Of a stretch of DNA of 64,000 nucleotides, positions 46,319 to 60,270 are shown piece by piece (position 1 is the first letter of the stretch; every line of letters begins with the position of its first letter). The stretch is from positions 930,001-994,000 of the forward strand of contig WOAB01000098.1 in the NCBI GenBank assembly GCA_027886185.1, given 5' to 3'. The notes beneath the pieces were generated by a model that worked only from the letters and a program-made list of their open reading frames with translations, made no database searches and was not told the origin of the DNA. The translations under genes were made by a program, and so were the position numbers. Source of the DNA: Rheum nobile. Lineage: Eukaryota; Streptophyta; Magnoliopsida; Caryophyllales; Polygonaceae.

Positions 46319-49300
46319 TGAGCAAAAGTTACGACACAAGGTACAACATTGAGCAAAAGTTACGATTTTCAAATTTTGTCAATTTCATTCCAAGAATCAT
46401 CTTATATTGTAAAAATATTAGGGGGAAACAAACACTTAAGAGTTTGGGCGACAAACAACACACAAAACACCTTCGATTTACCATTTAAGACACAAGGCAC
46501 AACTTTGAGCAAAAAATATGATTTTCAAATTTTGTCAATTTCTTTAAGTGAATAATCTTATATTCTCAATAAATTGGAGGGAAACAAAGAGCAAAGAGTT
46601 GGGACGACAAACAACACTAAAAACACCTATGATTTACCATTTCCGAGACAAGACATAACTTTAAGCGAAAGTTAAGAGTTTCAAAATTTCTCAATTTCTT
46701 TCCATGAATCATCTCATATTGTCAAAATTTTTGGGGAAAAATAGAGCCAAAAGTTTGTGCGATAAATACCACTGAAAACACATACCATTTACCACACAAG
46801 GCACAACTTTAAGCGACAGTTATGAGTTTCAAATTTTGTCAATTTCTTTCCGTGAATTATCTTATATTGTCAAAATATTGGATGGAAACAAAGAGCTAAG
46901 AGTTTGGGCGACAAACAACATTAAAAACAACTACTATTTATCATCTACGACACAAGACACAACTTTGAGCGAATGTTAGCTTCAAATTTTGTCAATTTCT
47001 TTTCCTAAATCATCTTATATTGTAAAAATATTGGGGGAAACAAAGAGTTAAGAGTTTGGGCGACAAAAACCACTAAAAACACCTACGATTTACCATTTTC
47101 GAGACAAGGCACAACTTTGAGCGAAAGTTAAGATTTATAAATTTTGTCAATTTCTTTCTGTGAATTATCTTATATTGTCTAAATATTGGGGGAAACAAAG
47201 AGCTAAGAGTTTGTGCGACAAAAAACACTAAAAACATCTACAATTTACCATTTACGACCCAAGGCACAACTTTGAGCGGAAGTTATGAGTTTTAATTATG
47301 TCACTTTCTTTACGTTATTTATTTTATATTGTCAAAATATTTGGAGGGAAACAAAGAGTGAAGAGTTTGGGCGACAAACAACACTAAAAACACCTATGAT
47401 TTACTATTTATGACACAAGGTACACCTTTGAGAAAATGTTATGACTTTCAAATTTTGTCAATTTCTTTCCGCGAATCATCTTATATTGTAAAAATATTGG
47501 GGGGAAACAACACTCAAAACACATTCGATTTACCATTTATGACACAAGGAACAACTTTGAGCGAAAGTTATGAGTTTCAAATTTTATCAATTTATTTCCG
47601 TGAATTATCTTATATTGTCAAAATATTGGAGCGAAACAAAGAACTAAAAGTCTTGGCGACAAACAACACTCAAAACACCTTCGATTTACCATTTACGACA
47701 CAAGGAACAGCTTTGAGCGAAAGTTATAAGTTTCAAATTTTGTCAATTTCTTTCGGTGAATAATCTTATATTGTAAAAATATTGGGGAAAAACAAAGAGC
47801 TACGAGTTTGGGCGACAAACAACACTAAAAACACCTACGATTTACCATCTACGACACAAGACACAACTTTGAGAGAATGTTATGAGTTTCAAATTTTGTC
47901 AATTTCTTTTCCTGAATCATATTATATAGTCAAAATACTGGGGGGGGGGACATAGAGCAAAGAGTTTGGGCGAAAAAAAACACTAAAAACACCTACGATT
48001 TACCATTTCCGAGACAAGGCACATCTTTGAGCGAAAGACAAGATTTTCAAATTTTGTCAATTTGTTTCCGTGAATCATTTGACATTGTCAAAATATTGGG
48101 GGTACCTAAGAGTTTGTGCGACAAAAAACTCTAAAAACACATACAATTTAACATTTACGACACAAGGAACAACTTTGTGCGAAAGTTATGAGTTTCAATT
48201 TTGTCAATTTCTTTACGTGAAACATCTTATATTGTAAAAATATTTGGGGGAAACAAAGAGCTAAGAGTTTAGGCGACAAACAACAATAAAAACACCTACG
48301 ATTTACCATTTATGACACAAGGTACGCCTTTGAGCAAATGTTATGACTTTCAAATTTGGTCAATTTCTTTCAGTCAATTATCTTATATTGCCAAAGTATT
48401 TGGGGAAACAAACAACAAAGAGATTGGGCGACAAACAAAACTCAAAAACACCTTCGATTTACCATTTACGACACAAGGAACGACTTTGAACGAAAGTTAT
48501 AAGTTTCAAATTTTGTCAATTTCTTTATGTAAATCATCTTATATTGTAAAAATATTTGGGGGGGGGGGGGGGGAGGGGGACAAAGAGCTAAGAGTTTGGG
48601 CGACAAACAACACTAAAAACACCTACGATTTACCATCTACGACACAAGACACAACTTTGAGAGAATGTTGTGAGTTTCAAAAATTGTCAATTTCTTTTCC
48701 TGAATCATTTTATATAGTCAAAATACTGGGGGGAACAAAGAGCTAAGAGTTTGGGCGAAAAAACCCACTAAAAACACCTACGATTTACAATTTCCGAGAC
48801 AAGGCACATCTTTGAGCGAAATACAAGATTTTCAATTTTTGTCAATTTGTTTCCGTGAATCATTTGACATTGTCAAAATATTGGGGGTAGCTAAGAGTTT
48901 GTGCGACAAAAAATTCTAAAAACACCTACAATTTACCATTTACGACACAAGACACAACTTTGTGCGGAAGTTATGAGTTTCAATTTTGTCAATTTCTTTA
49001 CGTGAATCATCTTATATTGTAAAAATATTTGGGGGAAACAAAGAGCTAAGAGTTTGGGCGACAAACAACAATAAAAACACCTACGATTTACCATTTACGA
49101 CACAAGGTACGCCTTTGAGCAAATGTTATGACTTTCAAATTTGGTCAATTTCTTTCCGTGAATTATCTTATATTGCCAAAATATTGGGGGAAACAAACAA
49201 CAAAGAGATTGGGCGACAAACAACACTCAAAACACCTTCGATTTACCATTTACGACACAAGGAACAAATTTGAGTGAAAGTTATAAGTTTCAAATTTTGT

Positions 49301-49490
49301 CAATTTCTTTCTGTGAATCATCTTATATTGTAAAAATATTGGGGGAAACAAAGAGCTAAGGGTTTGGGTGACAAACAATACTAAAAACACCTACGATTTA
49401 CCATTTACGACACAAGGTACAACTTTGAGCAAAAGTTATGAGTTTTAAATTTTGTCAATTTCTTTCCGAGAATCAATATTGTAAAAATAT
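46319..49490 (+). repeat. Satellite block of higher-order unit 5
   Basis: Monomer order follows blocks 1-3 up to about 49.49 kb, where the pattern changes and no further MULE copy appears. Confidence 0.85.
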
Positions 49491-52400
49491 TGGAGGAAAA
49501 CAAACAACTAAGAGTTTGGGCGACAAACAACACTCAAAACACCTTCGATTGATCATTTACGACACAAGGCACAACTCGAACGAAAGTTATGAGCTTCAAA
49601 TTTTGTCAATTTCTTTTATTAAATCATCTTATATTGTCAAAACAAATAGAGGGAAACAAAGAGCTAAGAGTTTGGGCAACAAACAACACTAAAAAGACCT
49701 ACGATTTACCATTTTCTGCACAAGACACAATTTTAAGCGAAAGTTAAGAGTTTCAAATTTTATCAATTTCTATCTCTGAATAATCTTATATTGTCAAAAT
49801 ATTGGGGGGGGGGGCAAAGAGCTAAGAGGTTGGGCCACAAAAAATACTAAAAACACCTACGATTTAGCATTTACGACACCAGTTACAACTTTGAGCAAAT
49901 GTAATGAGTTTTAAATTTTGTCAATTTCTTTCCGTGAATCAATATTGTAAAAATATTGGGTGAAACAAACAACTAAGAGTTTAGGCAACAAACAACACTT
50001 AAAACACCTTCGATTGACCATTTACGACAGAAGGCACAACTCTGAGCAAAAGTTATGAGTTTCAAATTTTGACAATTACTTTCAGTGAATTATCTTATAT
50101 TGTCAAAATATTAGAGCGATACAAAGAGCTAAGAGTCTGGGCTACAAACAACCCTAAAAACACATATGATTTATCATTTTCCGGCACAAGACAAGTGAAA
50201 GTTAAGAGTTTCAAATTTGGTCAATTTCTGTCCTTGAATAATCTTATATTTTTAAAATATTGGGGGGAAACAAAGAGCTAAGAGTTTGGGCGACAAACAA
50301 CACAAAAAACACCTACGATTTAGCATTTACGACACAAGTAGAACTTTGAGCAAAAGTTATGAGTTTTAAATTTTGTCAATTTATTTCCGTGAATCATCTT
50401 ATATTGTAAAAATATTGGGGGAAAACAATCAACTAAGAGTTTGGGTGACAAACAACACTCAAAACACCTTCGATTTACCATTTACGACACAAGGAACAAC
50501 TTTGTGCGAAATTATGAGTTTCAAATTTTGTCCATTTCTTTCCATGAATCATCTTATATTGTAAAAATTTTGGGGGGAAACAAAGAGCTAAGAGTTTGGG
50601 CGACAAACAACACTAAAACACCTACGATTTATCATTTACGACACAAGTACAACTTTGAGCAAAAGTTATGTGTTTCAAATTTTGTCAATTTATTTCCATG
50701 AATCATCTTATATTGTAAACATATTGGGGGGAAACAAACAACTAAGATTTTGGGCAACAAACAACACTCAAAACACCTTCAATTTACCATTTACGACACA
50801 AGGAACAACTTTGTGCGAAAGTTATGAGTTTCAAATTTTGTCAATTTCTTTCCGTGAATCATCTTATACTGTCAAAATATTGTAGGGAAACAAAGAGATA
50901 AGATTTTGGGTGACAAACAACACTAAAAACACCTACGATTTACCATCTACGACACAAGACACATCTTTGAGCGAATGTTGTGAGTTTTAAATTTTGTCAA
51001 TTTCTTTTACTGGATCATCTTATATTGTCAAAATACTGGGGGGAAAGCAAAGATCTTAGAGTTTGGGCGAAAAAAACCACTAAAAATACATATGATATAC
51101 CACATCCGAGACAAGGCACATCTTTCAGCGAAATATAAAATTTTCAAATTTTGTCAATTTCTTTCCATGAATCGTCTTATATTGTCAAAATATTGGGGGT
51201 AAACAAAGAGATAAGAGTTTGTGCGACAAAAAAATACTAAACACCTATAATTTACCATTTACGACACAATGCACAACTTTGATCGCAAGTTATAAGTTTC
51301 AATTTTGTCAATTTTTTTACGTTAATCATCTTATATTGTCGAAATATTTGGGGGAAATAAAGAGCTAAGAGTTTGGGCGACAAAAAACAGAAAAAACACC
51401 TACGATTTACCATTTCCAACAAAAGACACAACATTAAGCGAAACTTAAGATTTTCAAATTTTGTCAATTCTTTCCGTGAATCATCTTATATTGTCAAAAT
51501 AATTGGGGGAAACAAAGAGTTAAAAGTTTGGGCGACAAACAACACTAAAACACCTACGATTTATCATTTACGACACAAGTACAACTTTGAGCAAAAGTTA
51601 TGAGTTTCAAATTTTGTCAATTTATTTCCATGAATCATCTTATATTGTAAAAATATTAGGGGGAAACAAACAACTAAGAGTTTGGGCGACAAACAACACT
51701 CAAAACACCTTCGATTTACCATTTACGACACAAGAAACAACTTTGAGCGAAACTTATGAGTTTCAAGATTGTCAATTTATTTCCGTGAATCATCTTATAT
51801 TGTCAAAATATTGGAGGAAAACAAAGAGATAAGAGTTTGGGCGAGAAACAACACCAAAAACACCTACGATTTACCATCTACGACACAAGACACAACTTTG
51901 AGCGAATGTTGTGAGTTTCAAATTTTGTCAATTTCTTTTTCTGAATCATCTTATATTGTCAAAATATTAGGGGAAAATAAAAAGCTAAGAGTTTGGGCCA
52001 AAAAAACCCCTAAAAACACTTACGATATACCATTTCCGAGACGAGGCACATCTTTGAGCGAAATATAAATATTTGAAATTTTGTCAATTTCTTTCCGTAA
52101 ATCATCTTATATTGTCAAAATATTGGGGGTAAACAAAGAGCTAAGAGTTTGTGCGACAAAAAAATACTAAAAACACCTACAATTTACCATTTACGACACA
52201 AGGCACAACTTTGAGCGAAACTTATGAGTTTAAATTTTGTCAATTTCTTTACGAGAATTATCTTATATTGTCAAAATATTTGGGGAAAACAAAGAGCTAA
52301 GAGTTTGGACGACAAACAACAATAAAAACACCTACGATTTACCATTTCCGACACAAGACACAACATTAAGCGAAACTTAATAGTTTAAAATTTTGTCAAT

Positions 52401-55400
52401 TCTTTCCGTGAATCATCTTATATTGTCAAAATAATTGGGGGAAACAAAGAGCTAGAGTTTGTGCGACAAACAACACAAAAAACACCTACGGTTTACAATT
52501 TATGACACAAGTACAACTTTGAGCAAAAGTTATGAGTTTTAAATTTTATCAATTTCTTTTCTTGAATCATCTTATATTGTAAAAAATACTTTTGCAAACA
52601 AACAACTATTAGTTTGGGCGACAAACAAAACTCAAAACACCTTCGATTTACCATTTATGCCACAAGGAACAACTTTAAGCGAAAGTTATGAGTTTATAAT
52701 TTTGTCAATTTCTATCCCTGAGTAATCTTATATTGTCAAAATATTGGGGGAAAACAAAGAGCTAAGAGTTTGAGCGACAAACAACACTAAAAAAAACCTA
52801 CGATTTACCATTTACGACACAAGTACAACTTTGAGTGAAAGTTCTATGTTTTAAATTTTGTCAAATTACTTCCGTGAATCATCTTATATTGTAAAAGTAT
52901 TGGGGGGAAACAAACAACTAAGAGTTTGGGCGAAAAACAACACTCAAAACACATTCAATTTACCATTTACGACACAAGAAACAACTTTAAGAGAAAGTTA
53001 TGAGTTTCAAATTTTATCAATTTCATTCCATTATATTGTCAAAATATTGGAGGGAAACAAAGAGCTAGCTGTTTGGGCGACAAACAACACTAAAAACACC
53101 TACAATTTACCATGTACGGCACAAGACACAACTTTGAGCGAATGTTAGTTTCAAATTTTGTCAATTTCTTTTCCTGGATCATCTTATATTGTCAAAATAT
53201 TGGAGGAAACAAAGAGCTAAGTGTTTGGGCGACAACAACTACTACAAACACCTACGATCTACCATTTCCGGGACAAGGCACAACTATGAGCGAAAGTTAA
53301 GCTTTTCAAATTTTGTCAATTTCTTTCCTTTAATCATCTTATATTGTCAAAATATTAGGGGAAACAAAGAGCTAAGAGTTTTTGCGACAAAAAACACTAA
53401 AAACACCTACAATTTACCATTAAACGACACAAGGCACAACTTTGAGCGGAAGTTATGAGTTTCAATTTCGTCAATTTCTTTACGTGAATTATTTTATATT
53501 GTCAAAAAAATTGGAGGGAAACAAAGAGCTAAGAATTTGGGCGACAAACAACACTAAAAACACCTACGATTTACCATTTACGACACAAGGTACACCTTTG
53601 AGAAAATGTTATGACTTTCAAATTTTGTCAATTTCTTTCTGTGAATCATCTCATATTGTAAAAATATTGTGGGGAAACAAACAACTAAGAGTTTGGGCGA
53701 CAAACAACATTCAAAACACCTTTCGATTTACCATTTACTTTCTGTGAATCATCTTATATTGTCAAAATATTGGAGGAAAACATAGAGATAAGAGTTTGGG
53801 CGACAAAAAACACTAAAAACACCTACGATTTACCATCTACGACACAAGACACTACTTTGAGCGAATGTTGTGAGTTTAAAATTTTGTCAATTTTTTTTTT
53901 TCTGAATCATCTTATATTGTCAAAATATTGGGGGGGGGGGAATAAAAAGCTAAGAGTTTGGGCCAAAAAAACCACAAAAAACACCTACGATATACCATTT
54001 CCGAGACGAGGCACATCTTTGAGTGAAATATAAATTTTTGAAATTTTGTCAAATTCTTTCCGTAAATCATCTTATATTGTCAAAATATTGGGGGTAAACA
54101 AAGAGCTAAGAGTTTGTGCGACAAGAAATACTAAAAACACCTATAATTTACCATTTACGACACAAGGCACAACTTTGAGTGAAACTTATGAGTTTAAATT
54201 TTGTCAATTTCTTTACGTTAATCATCTTATATTGTCGAAATATTTGGGGGAAACAAAGAGCTAAGAGTTTGGGCGACAAAAAATAATAAAAACACCTACG
54301 ATTTACCATTTTCAACAAAAGACACAACATTAAGCGAAACTTTAGAGTTTCAAATTTTGTCATATCTTTTCGTGAATCATCTTATATTGTCAAAATAATT
54401 GGGGGAAACAAAGAGATAGAGTTTGTGCGACAAACAACACTAAAAATACTTACGGTTTACAGTTTATGACACAAGTACAACTTTGAGCAAAAGTTATGAG
54501 TTTCAAATTATATCAATTTCTTTCCTTGAATAATCTTATATTGTAAAAATACTTTTGCAAACAAACAACTAATAGTTTGGGCGACAAACAACACTCAAAA
54601 CACCTTTGATTTACCATTTATGACACAAGGAACAACTTTAAACGAAAGTTATGAGTTTATAATTTTGTCAATTTCTATCCCTGAGTAATCTTATATTGTC
54701 AAAATATTGGGGGGAAACAAAGAGCTAAGAGTTTGAGCGACAAACAACACTAAAAAAACATACGATTTACCATTTACGACACAAGTACAACTTTGAGCGA
54801 AAGTTCTATGTTTTATATTTTGTCAAATTATTTCGGTGAATCATCTTATATTGTAAAAGTATTGGGGCGAAACAAACAACTAAGAGTTTGGGCGAAAAAC
54901 AACACTCAAAACACATTCAATTTACCATTTACGACACAAGAAACAACTTTAAGAGAAAGTTATGAGTTTCAAATTTTATCAATTGCATTCCATTATATTG
55001 TCAAAATATTGGAGGGAAACAAAGAGCTAACTGTTTGGGCGACAAACAACACTAAAAACACCTACAATTTACCATGTACGGCACAAGACACAACTTTGAG
55101 CGAATGTTAGTTTCAAATTTTGTCAATTTTTTTTCTTCAATCATCTTATTTTGTCAAAATATTGGTGAAAACAAAGAGCTAAGAGTTTGGGCGACAAAAA
55201 CCACTACAAACACCTACGATTTACCATTTCTGAGACAAGGCACAACTTTGAGCGAAAGTTAAGCTTTTCAAATTTTGTCAATTTCTTTCCGTAAATCATC
55301 TTATATTGTCAAAATATTGGGGGAAACAAAGAGCTAAGAGTATTTGCGACAAAAAACACTAAAAATACCTACAATTTACCATTAAACGACACAAGGCACA

Positions 55401-57745
55401 ACTTTGAGTGGAAATTATGAGTTTCAATTTCATCAATTTCTTTACGTGAATTATCTTATATTGTCAAAAATTTTGGAGGGAAACAAAGAGCTAAGAATTT
55501 GGGCGACAAACAACACTAAAAACACCTACGATTTACCATTTACGACACAAGGTACACCTTTTAGTAAATGTTATGACTTTCAAATTTTGTCAATTTCTTT
55601 CTTTGAATCAGCTTATATTGTAAAAATATTGAGGGGAAACAAACAACTAAGAGTTTGGGCGACAAACAACATTCAAAACACCTTTGATTTACCATTTACG
55701 ACACAAGGAACAACTTTGAGCGAAAATTATGAGTTTCTAATTTTGTCAATTTTTTATGTGAATCATCTTATATTGTCAAAATATTGGAGGAAAACAAAGA
55801 GATAAGAGTTTGGGCGACAAAAAAACACTAAAAACACCTACGATTTACCATCTACGACACAAGACACTACTTTGAGCGAATGTTGTGAGTTTAAAATTTT
55901 GTCAATTTGTTTTTCTGAATCATCTTATATTGTCAAAATATTGGGGAAAAATAAAAAGCTAAGTTAAGAGTTTACCATTTACCATTTGAAACACACGACA
56001 CAACTTTATACGAAAGTTAAGAGTTTCAAATTTTGTCAATTTCTTTCCGTGAATCATATTATATTGTCAAAATAATGGGGGTAAACAAAGAGTTAAGAGC
56101 TTGGGCGACAAAAACCACTACAAACACCTACGATTTACCATTTCCGAGACAAGGCGCAACTTTGAGCTAAAGATAAGATTTTTCAATTTTGTCAATTTCT
56201 TTCCGTAAATCATCTTACATTGTTGAAATATTAGGGGAAACAAAGAGCTAAGAGTTTGTGCGATAGAAAACACAAAAAACACCTACAATTTATCATTTAC
56301 GATACAAGGCACAACTTTGAGCGAAAGTTATGAGTTTTATATTTTGTAAATTTCTTTATATGAATCATCTTATTTTGTAAAAAAAAAAATTGGGGGGGGG
56401 GGGGGGACAAACAACTAAGAGTTTGGGCTACAAACAACACTCAAAACACCTTCGATTTACCATTTACGGCACAAGGCACAACCCTGAGAGAAAGTTATGA
56501 GTTTCAAATTTTGTCAATTCCGTGAATCATCTTATAGTTTCAAAATGTTAGAGGGAAATAAAGAGCTAAGAGTTTGGGCGACATACACTACTAAAAACAC
56601 CTACGGTTTACCATTTCCGACACAAGACACAATTTTAAGCGAAAGTTAAGAGTTTCAAATTTTGTCAATTTCTTTCCGTGAATCATCTTATATTGTCAAA
56701 AAATTTGGGGGAAACAAAGAGCTAAAAGTGTGTGCAACAAACAACACTAAAAATACTTGCAATTTACCATTTACCACACACGGCACAACTTTAAGCGAAA
56801 GTTATGAGTTTCAAATTTTGTCAATTTCTTTCCGTGAATAATCTTATATTGTCAAAATGTTGGGGGGGAAACAAAGAGCTAAGAGTTTGGGCGACAAACA
56901 ACACTAAACAAACCTACGATTTACCATCTACGACACAAGACACAACTTTTAGAGAATGTTGTGAGTTTCAAATTTTGTCAATTTATTTTCCTGAATCATC
57001 TTATATTGTCAAATTATTGGGGGGAAACAAAGAGATAAGAGTTTGGGCGAAAAAACCCACTTAAAACACCTACGATTTACCATTTCCGAGACAAGGCACA
57101 TCTTTGAGCGAAAGATAAGATTTTAAAATTTTGTCAATTTCTTTCCATGAATCATCCGACACTGTCAAAATATTGGGGGTAAACAAAAAGCTAACAGTTT
57201 GTGCGACAAAAAACACGAAAAACACCTACAATTTACCATTTACGACACAAGTCACAACTTTTAGCGGAAGTTATGAGTTTCAATTTTGTCAATTTCTTTA
57301 CGTGAATCATCTAATATTGTCAAAATATTGGGGAAAAACAAAGAGCTAGGAGCTTGGGCGACAAAAAACTCTAGAAACACCTACGATTCACCATTTACGA
57401 CATAAGGTACAACTTTGAACAAAAGTTATGAGTTTCAAATTTTGTCAATTTCTTTTCGTGAATCATCTTATATTGTCAAAATATTAGAGGGAAACAAAGA
57501 ACTAACAACTTGGGCGACAAACAATGCTAAAACCACCTACGATTTACCATTTCCGACACAAGACACAATTTTAAGCGAAAGTAAAGAGTTTCAAATTTTG
57601 TCAATTTCTTTCCGTGAATCATCTTATGTTGTCAAAATATTTGGGGGAAACAAAGAGCTAAAAGTTTATGCGACAAACAACACTAACAGTACTTACAATT
57701 TACCATTTACCATTACCACACAAGGCACAACTTTAAGCGAAAGTT
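49491..57745 (+). repeat. Diverged satellite block with its own ~2-kb higher-order repeat
   Basis: The monomers share all landmarks but vary more in length and sequence. Within it, 51787-53745 and 53746-55759 are collinear copies of 1.96 and 2.01 kb, with peculiar monomers shared (for example the ACTTTTGCAAACAAACAACTA variant at 52586 and 54551). No TIR elements are embedded here. Confidence 0.85.
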
Positions 57746-58581
57746 TATCTTGTAGAACCCAAAAGCATTAGTGGAGCACTCTGTAATACCCCCAAATATA
57801 ACCTTGAAAGTATTACTGCCAGTGACCTCAGATTACCCATCTGAAGTCACCCAAGGCTTAATCATTTTTATAATAACCATAAAATAACACCAATCATATC
57901 AAATATCATAAAGTTTATTCAAACCAAAGTCATGGATTACATCTGTAAATCCCAAATACATACAACTAAGAGTTTGGGAGACAAACAACCCTCAAAACCC
58001 CTTCGATTGACCATTTACGACACAAGGCACAACTTTTAGCGAAAGTTATGAGTTTCAAATTTTGTCAATTTCTTTCAGTGAATCATCTTATATTGTCAAA
58101 ATATTAGAGGGAAACAAAGAGCTAACAACTTGGGCGACAAACAATGCTAAAACCACCTACGATTTACCATTTCCGACACAAGACACAATTTTAAGCGAAA
58201 GTAAAGAGTTTCAAATTTTGTCAATTTCTTTCTGTGAATCATCTTATGTTGTCAAAATATTTGGGGGAAACAAAGAGCTAAAAGTTTATGCGACAAACAA
58301 CACTAACAATACTTACAATTTACCATTTACCATTACCACACAAGGCACAACTTTAAGCGAAAGTTTATCTTGTAGAACCCAAAAGCATTAGTGGAGCACT
58401 CTGTAATACCCCCAAATATAACCTTGAAAGTATTACCGCCAGTGACCTCAGATTACCCATCTGAAGTCACCCAAGGCTTAATCATTTTTATAATAACCAT
58501 AAAATAACACCAATCATATCAAATATCATAAAGTTTATTCAAACCAAAGTCATGGATTACATCTGTAAATCCCAAATACAT
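57425..58581 (+). repeat. 620-bp tandem duplication across the satellite/LTR junction
   Basis: Satellite plus the first 180 bases of an LTR occur twice: AAGTTTATCTTGTAGAACCC is at 57741 and at 58361. The copies are nearly identical and join head to tail at about 57961. Confidence 0.9.
57782..57961 (-). mobile_element. Partial LTR end, duplicated copy
   Basis: Starts TGTAATACCCCC like the LTR at 58402 but continues for only 180 bases before returning to satellite. Confidence 0.85.
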
Positions 58582-58948
58582 CCAAAATACAGAATTGTTT
58601 CAATACAGTGGAAGTCTTTTAATAAATTTCATAATGGTCTTGATCAGTGCGCTCACACGCCTAGGATCTTCAACCTTGAGAAAACTCTTAAAAACACCAT
58701 CTGTCTTCATCGTCACGTACTAGCCTTCACGGAAGGGAAGTTTTCCTGATGTGCCGTATGAGACGGATGACACTAGCCAACCATGCAAGGGAAATAAACC
58801 GGTTGGTTAGTCTAATGAAAGACTATGCAAGGGTCAAAAAAAAATGTTCTAAGTAGTCGTATTAGGTTACACCTGTCGTTTCTCGAATAATAACCGATGA
58901 CGACAGTGAACCTCAACACTCCTACGGAAATATACGAAACAATATGAA

Positions 58949-59018
58949 CAAGAGAAGACTCCAAAAGATCGAGTCTTACGGGAACGTATGAAGAGAAGAC
59001 TCCAAAAGATCGAGTCTT
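58949..59018. repeat. Two direct repeats, each a small inverted repeat, within the LTR
   Basis: AAGACTCCAAAAGATCGAGTCTT occurs twice about 42 bases apart; AAGACTC pairs with GAGTCTT in each. Confidence 0.7.
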
Positions 59019-60260
59019 ATCGGAAAGTATGACAAGTGTTTGGGAACGTTATAATTTCACACAAGCGTTTAAAATGACTTGACCATTTGGGTCCACGACC
59101 AACCTCACCGCGCAATGCGAATTCAGATTTGGAAGGAGGACTTACTTTAATCGAAGTCCGGGCGGTTTCCACGTTGTACTCCTCGCCCGAGGGTATATTA
59201 GTTATGTGGATAATCGCACTTATCTTATTTAATTACAAAACGTATATTCACGTTACAGCTTTTATCATATAAATATATCATCTCGATACGAGAGATATCT
59301 TGGGAGCATTTCCCGAATGTTTGGCACCAGCTGTGTGCACCACCCCTATACTCGGATAGGGGTAGGTCATGACCAGGGAAGGGTGTTAGGGCTTGGACAT
59401 CCTACGCACCACGGTTATAAAGAAACAACCAGTACTCGCAATGAGGTACATAGCGTTCCTACGAATATTTGTTCTAACTATATATAAAGTTCGCACATAA
59501 AGTCCACACCAATACCATCACGGTAATAACATATATAATAGTGTTGTTTCTAGCAGTATATACAACCTATAATAATATCGCATTTTAAATCACACATTTA
59601 TAAAATCTGTTCCCCAAACGAAAACAACACTTTATCCCAATTTAATTAACAATTAAAATAATTGATAATTAACGAAAACATGGAATGATAAGAAAGATCG
59701 AACCGCCACTTGCCTTAATCGAGACGAACGTAGATTGTTGGGTTCCAGGTATCTGGGAACTGGAAACGGAATCTGGTTACGGATTCCTACGACGACAACG
59801 AACCCACGACGAAACCCTAGGTTAGATTTGATACAAATAATAATACGAATGTAAAGAAACGAACATAAACGAAAGGAACGAGGGTCCCATTCGTGACCGG
59901 CTCGTCCAAAGCCACGATCGCGCTTGCTAAGGCAAGCCGCTGTCGCGGTTTTGGATTCCGCGGTTGTGGAATTCTGGGCACCATCTGCGGTCGCGGTGTT
60001 CATATCCGTGATCGCGGATCCCTCCCTGACGCGGCCCTAAATCGGCACAAGGCTCACCGAAAGACTACGACGACGATGCTCCTCGGCTTCGAACAATGAT
60101 GCTACAATTCCAGGCTTCCAAGGCACTAGGGGAACACCACCAATTCCGGCGAGAACTCCGGCAAGCTTCCGATGATGGCACGAACTCCGGCGACAAGGAA
60201 ACGAGAGAAGGAAAGAGAGATCGAGAGCACTGTGGATGGAGAATCCGAGGGCTGAAGGCC

Positions 60261-60270
60261 CTATTTATAG
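60261..60270 (-). promoter_or_regulatory. TATA box of the LTR promoter
   Basis: The minus strand reads CTATAAATAG about 400 bases into the LTR, a good fit to a plant TATA box driving transcription toward lower coordinates. Confidence 0.65.

Noticed and set aside
20186..58401. Dozens of plus-strand frames of 60-176 codons with repeated SSYIVKI...LRVWATN text, as a possible repeat-protein gene family
   Set aside because: They are the satellite monomer read in its longest open frame. They start and stop at random points, shift with monomer length changes, and match no known protein.
20186..58401. CRISPR-like array because of regular repeats
   Set aside because: The repeat is a contiguous 155-bp monomer without unique spacers, in a plant genome.
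59653..60003. 116-codon minus-strand frame in the LTR
   Set aside because: No recognisable domain; it lies upstream of and across the LTR leader region and is best explained by chance.
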